Shown here piece by piece: positions 7,480-16,844 of a DNA stretch of 64,000 nucleotides. The notes beneath the pieces are model-generated. The model saw only the letters and a list, made by a program, of their open reading frames with translations, ran no database searches and was not told the origin of the DNA. A program made the translations under genes and the position numbers. Source of the stretch: JBCAWW01 sp039024315 (GTDB lineage: Bacteria > Bacteroidota > Bacteroidia > J057); contig JBCCQN010000017.1 in the NCBI GenBank assembly GCA_039024315.1, positions 1-64,000 on the forward strand, in the 5' to 3' direction. Each line of letters begins with the position of its first letter. Position 1 is the stretch's first letter.

Positions 7480-8128
7480 TACCAACTTTCAAAAAAACTT
7501 CTTTTAGGGTACTGGCGTCTCCGCCAATTTGTTTTTGAATATCCTGCATAGCCTCTTGAACGGCTGCGGCATGGACACGGCGATGGGTTTCTCCTCCACC
7601 ATAGTAAACGCCTACCCACTGCTTTTCAAAACCTTGCCCAATGTAGGATTTCAAGCGTTCGCCATTGGCGTCATAAATCTCCAACTCTAGTTCAAGGATG
7701 GCTTCTGACTTCATGATGGGCATACCCACCAGATTGAGAATAAAAGCACTCGCGACAGAAACCAAAAGCAAGCCTTGCGCCCGATTATTGACACTAGCAT
7801 TACTTACTTTTAATAGAGCAGAGCCATAAAAAGGTCCGGTGGGCACACAAATGCTCTGATCTAGCGTGCGACTGGCGATGGTTTTTACGTCTTGCAATTT
7901 GGTATTGGGAATCGGTCGAATCTGAAAAACACCACTACCATCGTCTTCTTCTACAAAGGGGTCTGGATAAAGGGTCTGAAAGGACTCGGCGTCCATTTGA
8001 AATTCGAGCCGAGGGAGTAATTCTGCTTGCTGGGGTGGCGCTTGCAATAAGGCAAGGTCAAAGCCGGGACGGCAGCTAAAAAGGGAGAAGGCTACAAGGA
8101 TGAGAAAAGGCAAGTAAGTTTTCTGCAT
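7469..8128 (-). CDS. Uncharacterised lipoprotein
   Basis: 219 residues with a signal peptide and lipobox (LVAFSLFSC, Cys about 19). I recognise no domain. The region NNRAQGLLLVSVASAFILNLVGMP is hydrophobic but more likely a buried strand and helix of a globular protein than a membrane anchor. The segment after it (EAILELELEIYDANGERL) is amphipathic beta. The C-terminal HRRVHAAAVQEAMQDIQKQI is an amphipathic helix. A small outer-membrane-associated lipoprotein is the safest description. It is convergent with and overlaps the VWA gene by 11 bases, with no terminator between them. Codons for NGER carry a hairpin motif in sense orientation. Confidence 0.75.
   Translation of the reverse strand: MQKTYLPFLILVAFSLFSCRPGFDLALLQAPPQQAELLPRLEFQMDAESFQTLYPDPFVEEDDGSGVFQIRPIPNTKLQDVKTIASRTLDQSICVPTGPFYGSALLKVSNASVNNRAQGLLLVSVASAFILNLVGMPIMKSEAILELELEIYDANGERLKSYIGQGFEKQWVGVYYGGGETHRRVHAAAVQEAMQDIQKQIGGDASTLKEVFLKVGTRQ
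7653..7670 (-). repeat. Hairpin-AACGCTT motif, stem CGCC/GGCG
   Basis: On the minus strand: CGCC, loop AAT, GGCG, AACGCTT. Inside the lipoprotein gene at 7469-8128, in sense, encoding NGERL. Confidence 0.8.
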
Positions 8129-8222
8129 AAGGGCTATCTTTTATTAAGAAAATTAGCCTCTTAGCGCCTTTAACTCAAGCAAAAATGGATAAGGGTGCCT
8201 ACTGGTTTAATAAGCGTGTAAG

Positions 8223-8254
8223 CAAAAAAGAAGGCAGCCCGGGCGGGCCGCCTT
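8223..8254 (-). terminator. Rho-independent terminator of the NTF2-like gene
   Basis: Stem AAGGC-A-GCCCG (8231-8241) pairs with CGGGC-C-GCCTT (8244-8254) around GG, with one A/C mismatch. On the minus strand it is followed by a run of six T (8224-8229), downstream of the gene ending at 8309. Confidence 0.8.
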
Positions 8255-8308
8255 ACTGCCATCAAAATAAGCTGGCAAGCTTCCTAACTCCAAGTCAAAA
8301 TTCTTATA

Positions 8309-8785
8309 CTATCCTTTGTGATAAGCAGTCTCATTGACGATACGCCATTGGTTGCCTGCTCTCACAAGGTGTAAATATCTGATTGAGCGTTTGCCGGTAT
8401 TGGTATTGACAACGCGAATTTTAGCCATCGCAGCATCTCCTTCTATATCAAGATTTAGTAGGCGAAGGTTACTAGTATGGATAGCCTGCCCATTAGCTAC
8501 TGCTTTGATCATTTGGTTCACATTGATAGCTTCTACTTTGCCATTGTCAGTGTAAAGCATGGTGATTTGAGCATCTGGGTGCAGAGCCCCTTCAACCGCA
8601 TTGACGACTCCCATATTGGAACCTTCATAATAGTAAGTGAGGGTGCGACAAATTTCCTCTTGATCATAAGCAAGTTTTGATTTTTTGTCCTTGCCAGGAT
8701 TAGTCGGGTTGGCAAAGGCTTGACTGGTCATTAACAGCGCTATCAAGAGAGGTAATGTTACTGCGGTTACGGTTTTAGACATCAT
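8309..8785 (-). CDS. Secreted NTF2-like / putative lumazine-binding family protein
   Basis: With the ATG at 8785 (MMSKTVTAVTLPLLIALL) the product has 158 residues and a clean Sec signal peptide ending TSQAFA. A longer frame exists upstream, but its extra 49 codons do not look like protein. The mature part begins with an amphipathic helix (EEICRTLTYYYEGSN) and ends in strands (MAKIRVVNTNTGKRSIRYLHLVRAGNQWRIVNE). This is the alpha-helix plus curved-sheet pattern of the SnoaL/NTF2 superfamily, closest by eye to the putative lumazine-binding family common in Bacteroidota. GVVNAVEGALHPDAQI is the family helix-to-strand turn. Periplasmic, ligand unknown. A strong terminator follows. Confidence 0.78.
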   Translation of the reverse strand: MMSKTVTAVTLPLLIALLMTSQAFANPTNPGKDKKSKLAYDQEEICRTLTYYYEGSNMGVVNAVEGALHPDAQITMLYTDNGKVEAINVNQMIKAVANGQAIHTSNLRLLNLDIEGDAAMAKIRVVNTNTGKRSIRYLHLVRAGNQWRIVNETAYHKG

Positions 8786-9305
8786 AGCTACTACATTTGG
8801 TTTTTGAGAAAAGTGGAGGATTCGTTGACAATCCGGTATGAACATCGGAGAGTTTTTGGGGGGGCACAAACTTTTTCGCTGGTATCCAGCGATTATTCGA
8901 CCAATAGCGCTTAAAAGCCACTCAGGTGTCATTGAGGTGCCTAAAATGGTCGTAAGCTTGGGGTTGCAAAAAAAAACGGTTGTTTATCTGAGTGGGGAGG
9001 TCGTTTATCCGAAAACCAAACATTTTGGTTACAAAACGCCTGTATATGCAACTTGGCACTGGCTTTGGTTGTATTTAGTACAAAACACAACTTTCGCATC
9101 GGTATGCAGGCTTTTCCCAATCCCTTCCTAAAAAACGAGGCTGTAGAGCCATGTACACAAACTTACCCGCGAACTTGGGTAAACAATCCTTTCTGATTTT
9201 CGTAATTTGTACCTTCACATTATTTTAATTGTTTGTGAAACGCATTTGTGCTTTATAATTTCCGAGAGACGGTAAATTATTCGGATACTTACAAAACATA
9301 CCAAT
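8786..9305. other. Intergenic region, divergent promoters
   Basis: About 520 bases between the NTF2-like gene and the TPR gene. A 97-codon frame at 8838-9131 has erratic composition and no family resemblance; I reject it. A 7-bp hairpin AACCAAA-CAT-TTTGGTT lies at 9014-9030 and could be a regulatory site. Nothing else is clear. Confidence 0.5.
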
Positions 9306-12300
9306 ATGTCAAGATTGCTTAGCAAATGGATTCTTCTAGGTACTTTGTTGCTTCCCCTCACCCTTCAGGGACAGCTTTCTCCCTACGAGACCTATCAAGA
9401 ACTCTATGACCAAGCCTTAGAATTATTTGAGAAAAAGCACTACGGTGCCGCCCAAAAGAAAGTGGATGAGTTCCTCGGAGAGGAAAAAAACCTAAGAGGC
9501 CCCCTCAACAATGACCTCCACACCAACGCCCGTTTTATGCAAGCCGTCGGAGCATATCACTTACAAAGAAATGATACCGAAGCATTGCTTAACGATTTTC
9601 TCCAAGATTATAGCACCAATACTAAGGCTACTCAAATCGAATTTTATTTGGGTAAGCTTTATTTTGACAAGCAAAACTTCCGTGGGGCTATCCGACCTTT
9701 CCTCGCAGCTTATCAGTCAGGCAACCTTCCGGCCTCTATGATGGATGAACTGATTTTTAGATTGGCCTATAGCTACTTCATGGATGGCCAAAACGAACTC
9801 GCCACGCGCTATTTTACCACTGTCGCTGGACGAAAAAATTACTATCAAGAAGACGCTCGTTATTATCAATCTGTTATTCTTTACCAAGAAGAAGATTATG
9901 AGGGTGCTTACATTGCCTTCAAAGAATTGGAGCGTTCGCCCAAATACGGCAAGGAAATTAGGGTTTATCTCGCCAACACTTTACTCAAACTCAAACGCTA
10001 CGACGAGTTGTATGTACTCGCGGAGGAATTGATCTCTGGCCCCAAACTATCGGGCAAAGAAAGACAAGTGTATTATGTAGTGGCCAATGCGAGTTTTGAG
10101 CGTCAGGACTTCCCACGTACCTCTGAATATTTTACCCAATACACCAAGGCTCGTGGCAAAATGAGTAAGACCGATCAATTCAGATACGGTTACGCTTATT
10201 ATAAGCAGCAAAAATATGCCGATGCAATTCCCATTTTTCAACGTGCGTTAGGAGGAGCGGACTCACTCGAACAGGTAGCTTCTTACTATTTGGGCTTTTG
10301 CTATCTCGAAGAAAAAGATGAACAAAACGCTCGCTTTGCCTTCAAAAAAGCCAGCGAACAGCAAGACAATCCCCAAATTGCAGAGGACGCCCTCTATCAA
10401 TACGCTAGATTGAGTTTCGCGACGGAAAACTATTCGGATGCCATTACTTCTATGCGACAGTTGACCAAAAACTATCCCGATGCTCCGTATATAGAAGAGA
10501 TACAGGCCATGATTGGGGAGGCCTTTTTATATACTAGGAACTATCCAGAGTCGATCAAATATTTTGAATCGATTCCCCGTCGGAGCAATCGCGTGCGTCA
10601 AGCTTACCAACAAGTCTGCTACTACTTTGGTCTAGAAGCCTTTGAAAGAGCGGCCTTTAATATAGCAGAGACCAACTTCCGCAAAGCCATTGACAATAGC
10701 TATGACGATGATATGGCCTTGAGCGCTCGCTTCTGGCTCGGGGAATCTAAATTTAGAGATGGTAAGTTTGATGAAGCCATCAAACAGTATGATACTTTTT
10801 TGGCCGATCGCGGGGCTAGTAAAAACGAGTTTTATGCCAGATCATTTTATGGTTTGGGGTGGTCAAACTTTAAGCTCAAAAACTACGCTGAAGCCCTCAA
10901 AGGCTTTGAAGACTTTATCGCCAAAGGGGGCCGCAACAATGACAAAAACCTAGTGGTAGATGCCTATTTACGGGCGGGGGACAGCGAGTTTTTACGCCGT
11001 CGTTACGATGCGGCCAATCGTTATTATCAGCGTGTAATTGACTTTCGTTATACTTTCCGTGATTATGCTCTCTACCAGATCGGAGAGAGTAATTATCGTC
11101 AAGCCAAGTACACGGCTTCGACTCAGAGTTTTGCGAAGCTAATCGAAAACTTTAAACGCTCTGAACTAAGAGACAATGCCTTAGATCGTATTTCTGAGAT
11201 CTACCTCACTTGGCTCAATAATGAAGCACAGGCTTCCAAATACGCTAAGATATTGGTCCAAGATTATCCTCGTAGTCCACTCGCCGCGGGAGCTTACAAC
11301 CGTTTAGCGATTGCGGCCTTTAATGCCGGCGACGCCAATGGCGCAATCGGATACTTCAAAAAAGTACTCCAAGATTATTCTTCGGATAAGACCAACGCCC
11401 AAGTCGCACTCGAAAATCTCAGTGCCTTACTCGACCCAGCCGATTTCGACAAAGTGTTCCGGGATTACCGGAATGCTAACCCAGACTTAGATAATAACGT
11501 AGCTTCAATCGCCTTCAATACTGGCAAGGACCGCTTTTTCTCGGGCAACTATCCTAGTGCCATTGAGCAGTTCAGTACTTATATCAAAGATTTCAAAGGG
11601 GGTCAGGATTATCTAGAGTCCCTCCTATTTAGAGCTCGTTCTTATCGGGAGTTGGGCCAATATTCCAATGCCCTTAAGGATTTTCAGAGTATTTATTCTA
11701 CGCCTGCGACGAACGCTTTTACCTCTCAAGCTCTGCTTGAAGCGGGTGATATTCGTTACGAGCAACGTGAGTTTTTGAGTAGTTTAAAACTCTTTGAGCA
11801 ACTCTATGACGTATCGGGCAAGACTCAAAACCGTGTCCAAGCTTTGTTTGGCCAAGCCAAAAACCGCAAGGCCATGGAAGATTATCAAGAGGCGATCAAT
11901 GATTTAAATAAGATTGTCTCCAACAATGAAGTAGCCGTTTATTCTCGTACCCAAGCAAGAGTCGAAATCGGGAACTGCCAATATTTGGCGGGAGCCTTAG
12001 ACCAAGCGATGGCTACTTTTGGAGAGATAGAAAAAGATTTCAAAAATGAATTTGGGGCCGAAAGTCAATACATGATTGTGCGGATCTTTTACGACAAAGG
12101 TATCAACCTCAAGGTTGCCGGCGACGATGTCAGTGCAAAAGCACAGTTCGAACAATCCAAGAGTGCGGGTCTCTACCAACGCAACACCTACCCTACCTTC
12201 AACCTTTGGAACGCGAGGACCTTTCTTTATGTCGCTGAGGCGAACTACGAGTTGGGAGAAAGCTTTCAAGCCATAGGGGTGCTAGAAAGTTTGATCAACG

Positions 12301-12398
12301 AAGCACCATTTGATGATATCAAACAGCAAGCACAAAAACGACTGGATGAGATTCGAGCCGAAGAGGCCGCCAATGATCCCTCAAACGGAGGTGAATAA
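9306..12398 (+). CDS. Large periplasmic TPR-repeat protein
   Basis: 1030 residues. A signal peptide (MSRLLSKWILLGTLLLPLTLQG) is followed by near-continuous tetratricopeptide-type repeats to the C-terminus. Examples are FYLGKLYFDKQNFRGAIRPF, YALYQIGESNYRQAKYTAST and EALFRARS-like units with the W/L-G-Y-A-F-A-P spacing. The protein should form an extended periplasmic superhelix. The family is widespread in Bacteroidota, usually just upstream of an outer-membrane barrel gene, as here. Its partner is presumably that barrel or the SPOR proteins that follow. A peptidoglycan- or outer-membrane-assembly scaffold is plausible, but no activity can be read from the sequence. The gene opens a four-gene operon ending at the terminator near 16403. 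Confidence 0.85.
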   Translation: MSRLLSKWILLGTLLLPLTLQGQLSPYETYQELYDQALELFEKKHYGAAQKKVDEFLGEEKNLRGPLNNDLHTNARFMQAVGAYHLQRNDTEALLNDFLQDYSTNTKATQIEFYLGKLYFDKQNFRGAIRPFLAAYQSGNLPASMMDELIFRLAYSYFMDGQNELATRYFTTVAGRKNYYQEDARYYQSVILYQEEDYEGAYIAFKELERSPKYGKEIRVYLANTLLKLKRYDELYVLAEELISGPKLSGKERQVYYVVANASFERQDFPRTSEYFTQYTKARGKMSKTDQFRYGYAYYKQQKYADAIPIFQRALGGADSLEQVASYYLGFCYLEEKDEQNARFAFKKASEQQDNPQIAEDALYQYARLSFATENYSDAITSMRQLTKNYPDAPYIEEIQAMIGEAFLYTRNYPESIKYFESIPRRSNRVRQAYQQVCYYFGLEAFERAAFNIAETNFRKAIDNSYDDDMALSARFWLGESKFRDGKFDEAIKQYDTFLADRGASKNEFYARSFYGLGWSNFKLKNYAEALKGFEDFIAKGGRNNDKNLVVDAYLRAGDSEFLRRRYDAANRYYQRVIDFRYTFRDYALYQIGESNYRQAKYTASTQSFAKLIENFKRSELRDNALDRISEIYLTWLNNEAQASKYAKILVQDYPRSPLAAGAYNRLAIAAFNAGDANGAIGYFKKVLQDYSSDKTNAQVALENLSALLDPADFDKVFRDYRNANPDLDNNVASIAFNTGKDRFFSGNYPSAIEQFSTYIKDFKGGQDYLESLLFRARSYRELGQYSNALKDFQSIYSTPATNAFTSQALLEAGDIRYEQREFLSSLKLFEQLYDVSGKTQNRVQALFGQAKNRKAMEDYQEAINDLNKIVSNNEVAVYSRTQARVEIGNCQYLAGALDQAMATFGEIEKDFKNEFGAESQYMIVRIFYDKGINLKVAGDDVSAKAQFEQSKSAGLYQRNTYPTFNLWNARTFLYVAEANYELGESFQAIGVLESLINEAPFDDIKQQAQKRLDEIRAEEAANDPSNGGE
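11701..11718 (+). repeat. Hairpin-AACGCTT motif with one wobble, CGCC/GACG
   Basis: CGCC, loop TGC, GACG, AACGCTT. The stem is perfect on the opposite strand if a G-T pair is allowed. In the TPR gene, sense. Confidence 0.6.
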
Positions 12399-12483
12399 AT
12401 AGTTGAATTTATGAACGCTTGATCCAAACAAGCCCTAAAACAATTCAGCAATTCTGTTCTTCCATCAATCAACAAATCAAAAA

Positions 12484-14166
12484 ATGAAGTCTTCCTTATA
12501 TATCAGCACATTTTTGGTATTGGTCCTCAGTTTTCAATGGGGAATTGCCCAACCTCCGACCAATGACCCCCTCAAAGGAAAGGATGAGATTTTGCTCGAA
12601 AATGAACGCATCGAAGATGTGATCGATAGTGAAAAGCCCTTTATCAAGCCACCTTATCAAGACCTTAAAAAGGGCGATCAAGATCCTATTCAGTTTCGCT
12701 CCAAAGATTTTTACGTAGAAACCGACTTCAATCCCACTCCCCCTGATATTACCCCCTTGGCCAAAGAACGCTTAGACAAAGCCAAAAACAGCTATATCAG
12801 ACTAGGTATCGGGCGTTTTTTGACCCCCGTCGGGGAACTCTACCTCAACAATGGCCGCAAAAAAGACACGGACTTTGGTCTCAGGTTTAAGCATATTTCG
12901 GCCTATGATGATAAGCTCCCTTTGCGTGAGTTTAGTAGGACGCAAGGTACTTTACAGGCCAGTCAGATAAGCAAGGATTATACGCTGAGTGGGCGAGTCC
13001 ATCTTTATAATACGGGCTATTGGACGGCTTATAATGACTCAACCGTCAACGATACGAGCGGGGGAGCCGTAGGCCCTGAAGGCTTTCGGGACAGTTTGCG
13101 TATGGGTTTTACTCGCTTTGATACACAAATCCGGCTAAAAAGCAATTCTACAGCCCGTTCAGAGCTTCACTTTGATTCTGGCATTGGCTTGAAAGTTTAT
13201 GGAGACAGACGCGACAATAGCGAGTTTCACCTAAGCCTCTTCCCTGGAGTAGGCTATGACATTACAGAAAACTTTAGCGGCGATCTCGAGTCAGAAATCA
13301 CCTACATCCGAGGTCGTATAGATGATGTTGGTGCAAACCGTTTTTTCTTAGATGCAGCTCCCATCATTACCTTCAACAATGGCGTTCATAGCGTCAGAGC
13401 AGGTATCCGTTTCAACTACTTCTCGACCAACGCAGATACCGCTAGCGGCACCAACTTTTTAGGGCCGGTAATAGAAGGACGTTTTGCGATTATACCAGAG
13501 CAATTTGCCGTCGTGGCAGGCTTTACCTCAGGTATGATTAATAATACCTATTACGATATGATATTCGTCAACCCTTATCTGAATCGCGCTGTGGATATCA
13601 AGCCCAGTATAGAGAAGATGAATATTTTTGCGGGAGTAGAAGGGAATATCAGTGATCAATTTGACTTCGCGGCAAGGGTATATTATCGTCAGGTTGAGAA
13701 CCAATTAATGTTTATACCGACCTTAGAAGACTACACTTTTGTAACTGTCTACGATAGTCTACTAAAAAATACAGGTGTGCATCTTGAATTGAACTATGAT
13801 CTCAATGAACAAATCCGTGCGGGTGGTTCATTTAACTTCAATGTGTTCAATACGACCTCATTTGAAAGCTTTTTCAATGCCTCCCCTGTACGTCTAGATG
13901 TCTATGGACGCTACACTTGGGAAGAAAAATTGAGGGTTCAGGCTGACATCACCTATTTTGGCCGTGCTTTGACCGCTGAGAGCGAAGAGTCCTTCTTTTT
14001 TCGTAGCCCATTCTTTGGCGTAGCGGTGGGAGCAGATTACCAAATCGTAGAGCAGTTTTCGGCTTTTGCTAAAGTAAGCAACCTAGTCGGCACCCAGTTT
14101 CAACGCTGGTATCAATACCCAGAACGAGGCATTGACTTTAGAGTAGGAGTAACTTTATCTTTCTGA
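12484..14166 (+). CDS. Outer-membrane beta-barrel protein (TonB-receptor-like)
   Basis: 560 residues with a signal peptide ending at WGIAQ. After a polar, Pro-rich N-terminal segment, the sequence from about residue 100 consists of alternating amphipathic strands with aromatic girdle residues (GLRFKHISAYDD, SGRVHLYNTGYW, RAGIRFNYFSTN). It ends in a terminal strand RVGVTLSF, whose final Phe is the usual outer-membrane insertion signal. There is no obvious plug domain or carboxypeptidase-like N-terminal domain, so it is not a classical SusC/TonB receptor even though relatives are often so annotated. It lies 85 bases after the TPR gene and 67 before the HU/SPOR gene. The operon suggests an envelope-spanning assembly. 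Confidence 0.82.
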   Translation: MKSSLYISTFLVLVLSFQWGIAQPPTNDPLKGKDEILLENERIEDVIDSEKPFIKPPYQDLKKGDQDPIQFRSKDFYVETDFNPTPPDITPLAKERLDKAKNSYIRLGIGRFLTPVGELYLNNGRKKDTDFGLRFKHISAYDDKLPLREFSRTQGTLQASQISKDYTLSGRVHLYNTGYWTAYNDSTVNDTSGGAVGPEGFRDSLRMGFTRFDTQIRLKSNSTARSELHFDSGIGLKVYGDRRDNSEFHLSLFPGVGYDITENFSGDLESEITYIRGRIDDVGANRFFLDAAPIITFNNGVHSVRAGIRFNYFSTNADTASGTNFLGPVIEGRFAIIPEQFAVVAGFTSGMINNTYYDMIFVNPYLNRAVDIKPSIEKMNIFAGVEGNISDQFDFAARVYYRQVENQLMFIPTLEDYTFVTVYDSLLKNTGVHLELNYDLNEQIRAGGSFNFNVFNTTSFESFFNASPVRLDVYGRYTWEEKLRVQADITYFGRALTAESEESFFFRSPFFGVAVGADYQIVEQFSAFAKVSNLVGTQFQRWYQYPERGIDFRVGVTLSF

Positions 14167-14233
14167 TAATCAGTCCGTTTGCGTTTTAGAACTTAATTGA
14201 TGACTTTTAAGTTCATTTCGTTCTCTTTTCCCA

Positions 14234-15412
14234 ATGGACCAAAATAGCTTTTATCAATTACAAGCTTTGCTCAAACGTGGGGGTTCGATATCTATTCCAG
14301 GCATTGGAACATTTTATCGAACTCATCAGTCAGCCTCAGTTCATAAAGAAAAGGGCCTCATTTCGCCTCCCAGTGAGGCCGTAAGTTTTAAAAAAGAAGT
14401 AGATTCTGCTGTTCTTTTTAGTAAACACTTAACTGAGGCACAATTTTTGCACCCTGAAATAGCAGAACAAGTAGAGGCTGAACTCAGCAACTACCTGCGT
14501 AATCAAATTAAGTTGGACGGCTCAGTTAGTCTACCTAAATTAGGTTTACTCCATTTAGAGAGTGACGGTAAACTAACTTTTACGTCTTTTGAGGTAGAGT
14601 CGATGCGCTCAAATGATCAGCATTTTGGTCTCAAGCCCATCAAACTACCAGAAAAACCTAAACGCTCAGGAATTCCTGAAATTACCATGTCTCCGATGAA
14701 TAACGGGACCTCAACATACAAATCATCTCGGAAGCCTTCTCCGATCAATTGGCAACCCTATTTGCTAGTAGGTGTGCTCGTATTGATTGGTGTATTGGTT
14801 ATCTACAACGGCCCCTTCCTCAAATCGTCAGTCTCTGATGATCGTGTAACCATTAGCGAAGAGCGAGTCACTCCTTTTCAGGAGTCTTATCCCGATGCTG
14901 ATGACATCAATACCAATGCCATTGCCTCGAGCCAACAAGGTGTAACTCAACAAAAGGCTCCAGCTCCAAGTAACTCTTTACCCACTAGGACTGAAAGTTC
15001 TACTCAAGTTGAAGAGGAGACTGAAATCAAGGCGCCGATCAATCAGGTGGCCAGAGGCACGAAAGAGATCAGCGAAGAAGTAATAATCGAAGATATGACG
15101 AGTGAAGGTAATCTAGCTAGCTTGAAAAGAGGTCCGGAAATACCTGCTACCACTTTGGATCCTTCCTCTACGATCTACCATCTTATTTCCGCAAGTTTTA
15201 CTCAAATGAGTAAGGCAGAAGAGTTTGCGGCTTCGATGAAAGATGAAGGTTTCACTACTCAGATAATTCTCCCTGGAGACGGTCCTTCGCAAATCCATCG
15301 CGTATCAATTTTCCAAAGCAACGAGTTGCGACAAGTAAAAGACGTTCAACGTCAATTAGAAGAAGCAGGTAAGAAACTGCTTTGGATCTATAACGCTGGA
15401 CCAGTACAATAA
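14234..15412 (+). CDS. HU-CCDC81-like / SPOR-domain membrane protein
   Basis: 392 residues. The first about 130 residues carry two short HU-like modules (LQALLKRGGSISIPGIGTFYR and YLRNQIKLDGSVSLPKLGLLHL), the prokaryotic HU-CCDC81 pair described in Bacteroidota. A single transmembrane helix follows (PYLLVGVLVLIGVLVIYNG, about residues 177-195), then an acidic Ser/Thr/Gln-rich linker. The C-terminal SPOR domain (about 315-390: YHLISASFTQMSKAEEFAAS to KKLLWIYN) binds denuded peptidoglycan glycan strands. Topology: HU modules in the cytoplasm, SPOR in the periplasm. It could link the nucleoid or a cytoplasmic partner to the cell wall at division sites. Start ATG at 14234. Confidence 0.88.
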   Translation: MDQNSFYQLQALLKRGGSISIPGIGTFYRTHQSASVHKEKGLISPPSEAVSFKKEVDSAVLFSKHLTEAQFLHPEIAEQVEAELSNYLRNQIKLDGSVSLPKLGLLHLESDGKLTFTSFEVESMRSNDQHFGLKPIKLPEKPKRSGIPEITMSPMNNGTSTYKSSRKPSPINWQPYLLVGVLVLIGVLVIYNGPFLKSSVSDDRVTISEERVTPFQESYPDADDINTNAIASSQQGVTQQKAPAPSNSLPTRTESSTQVEEETEIKAPINQVARGTKEISEEVIIEDMTSEGNLASLKRGPEIPATTLDPSSTIYHLISASFTQMSKAEEFAASMKDEGFTTQIILPGDGPSQIHRVSIFQSNELRQVKDVQRQLEEAGKKLLWIYNAGPVQ

Positions 15413-15438
15413 TCGACAACAACTAAACCATCAAGCAA

Positions 15439-16365
15439 ATGCAGTTTTCTATGTCCGTCTCTCAATTGAGAGGCTTTCTGGTCTTAGCCTTTATGGCTTT
15501 GTATCTGGGGCTGTTTGCCCAAACTTCTAGCTACTATCACTTGATCAATGGTAGCTTTACTAAGTTGGAAGACGCCAAAACCCTTGTTGCTGACCTGAAA
15601 GCCAAAGGTTATAGTCCCGTGATTTTATTTCCTTCCGGTGATAGCAAGTACTATCGGGTTTCCATCTATCAATCATTTGACCGTTCTGAAGTCAAAACTT
15701 TCGCAGACTCTCAAAAAGCTCGCAAAAAACCTACTGGCTGGATATTGACTTTGGGCGAAGAAAGCCCCACTAGTACTACAGCCAATGCGCGCCTAGCCGC
15801 TCCTGCGGCAACAAGCACAACTGCAAAAAGTAACGAAGTTAGTGCCTTTCACCTTGTGGTAGGTAGCTTTGATGATTATGCTCAAGCAGATGCCTTAGTA
15901 ATGGCATTAGCACAAGAGCAATATGAGCCTTATGTGATCTTTCCCACCAAGGAAGGAGAGAAGTTTCGCGTGTCTGTGTACTCCTCTGATAGCCGTCGAG
16001 AGATTGAAGGCTATGCAAGCATGATGAAAAAAAGAGGTAAAGAAAAAGGCTGGATTTACGAAGAAAAAGATCCGGCTCCTAATACCCTAGCTTCTGCCCG
16101 CGTGGCAACTAGAGGCGGAGACGATTTAGCAGATTTCCATTTGATTGGCGGTAGTTTCAAAAGCTATGAACAGGCCTTGGTTTTTGCGGACGAGATGAAA
16201 GCCGCTGGGCACAAAGCTGTCGTGCTATTTCCTCAAGTAACCAAGTCCAATAGTTTCCGAGTTTCTATCTATCAGTCAGATAGTCAAATGGCTGTTTCTC
16301 GTTATCGTAAGCAGCTTGAAAAAGCCGGTAAGGCTGCGGGCTGGGTGTATAGTAGCAAAAAATAA
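15439..16365 (+). CDS. Secreted protein with three SPOR domains
   Basis: 308 residues. A signal peptide ends near YLGLFAQ. Three SPOR repeats follow, starting about residues 30 (SYYHLINGSFTKLEDAKTL), 136 (FHLVVGSFDDYAQADALVM) and 235 (FHLIGGSFKSYEQALVFAD). Each ends in a strand with R(V)S(I/V)Y and a basic-hydrophobic helix before GWI/GWVY. SPOR modules bind glycan strands lacking stem peptides, mostly at septa. The third gene of the set and this one are only 26 bases apart and share the domain, so local duplication plus loss of the membrane anchor is likely. It ends the operon; a strong terminator follows. No catalytic domain. Confidence 0.88.
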   Translation: MQFSMSVSQLRGFLVLAFMALYLGLFAQTSSYYHLINGSFTKLEDAKTLVADLKAKGYSPVILFPSGDSKYYRVSIYQSFDRSEVKTFADSQKARKKPTGWILTLGEESPTSTTANARLAAPAATSTTAKSNEVSAFHLVVGSFDDYAQADALVMALAQEQYEPYVIFPTKEGEKFRVSVYSSDSRREIEGYASMMKKRGKEKGWIYEEKDPAPNTLASARVATRGGDDLADFHLIGGSFKSYEQALVFADEMKAAGHKAVVLFPQVTKSNSFRVSIYQSDSQMAVSRYRKQLEKAGKAAGWVYSSKK

Positions 16366-16402
16366 CATATTACTAGTACTCCTTTAGACGCCTAGTATCA
16401 AT

Positions 16403-16441
16403 AAAAAAAGCAGCGGGTTAAAGAACTCGCTGCTTTTTTTA
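16403..16441. terminator. Bidirectional rho-independent terminator
   Basis: AGCAGCGGGTT-AAAG-AACTCGCTGCT forms an 11-bp stem (one G-T), with seven A before and seven or more T after. It serves the SPOR operon and the convergent gene at 16467. Confidence 0.92.
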
Positions 16442-16466
16442 TCAGGCTTTGCTAAATAACTGCGTT

Positions 16467-16844
16467 TTAAGCAAAGCGATAATCTTTATAATTTTGATTT
16501 TCTTTCCAAAACTGGTGGCAAGATACTCGTTGCTCCGATTCAAATTCTGGATTGGCCTTTAAATCTTCCCAGCCTCCCATTCCAAGCTCCTCACAGAGTT
16601 TATAAAAGTCATCCATCTGTTTTCCAGTTCGACCTTTCAGTAAAACTAGTGAGCTGAGCAAGGGTCTTGAATTCTTATGTTCGTATTCAGAAATTTCAGA
16701 AAGGACTCTAGCCATAAAGGATCTGTCCTTTTTCTTCTTCATATCTAAATTTAGTTGAAACTCATCTGAAAGAGCTTGATAGGAAATTTTCGCTCCTCTA
16801 ATTCTGGCTAGATCAACCAGTTTCCTTCTTATAGCGTGATCCAT
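16467..16844 (-). CDS. Uncharacterised conserved small protein
   Basis: 125 residues, basic N-terminus, no signal peptide. The pattern LSEISEYEHKNSRPLLSSLVLLKGRTG followed by FYKLCEELGMGGWEDL resembles a small bacterial family with the consensus isxyEhxxgRPlLsalVv and gffxlaxxLG. I have seen this pattern but cannot attach a function to it. The last 30 residues (FESEQRVSCHQFWKENQNY) are helical and aromatic-rich. It is a single gene on the minus strand facing the terminator at 16403. A 7-bp inverted repeat (GCTTTGC at 16446, GCAAAGC at 16471) overlaps its stop. Confidence 0.7.
   Translation of the reverse strand: MDHAIRRKLVDLARIRGAKISYQALSDEFQLNLDMKKKKDRSFMARVLSEISEYEHKNSRPLLSSLVLLKGRTGKQMDDFYKLCEELGMGGWEDLKANPEFESEQRVSCHQFWKENQNYKDYRFA

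Noticed and set aside
8838..9131. 97-codon plus-strand frame
   Set aside because: Irregular composition, overlaps the promoter side of the NTF2-like gene, no family resemblance.
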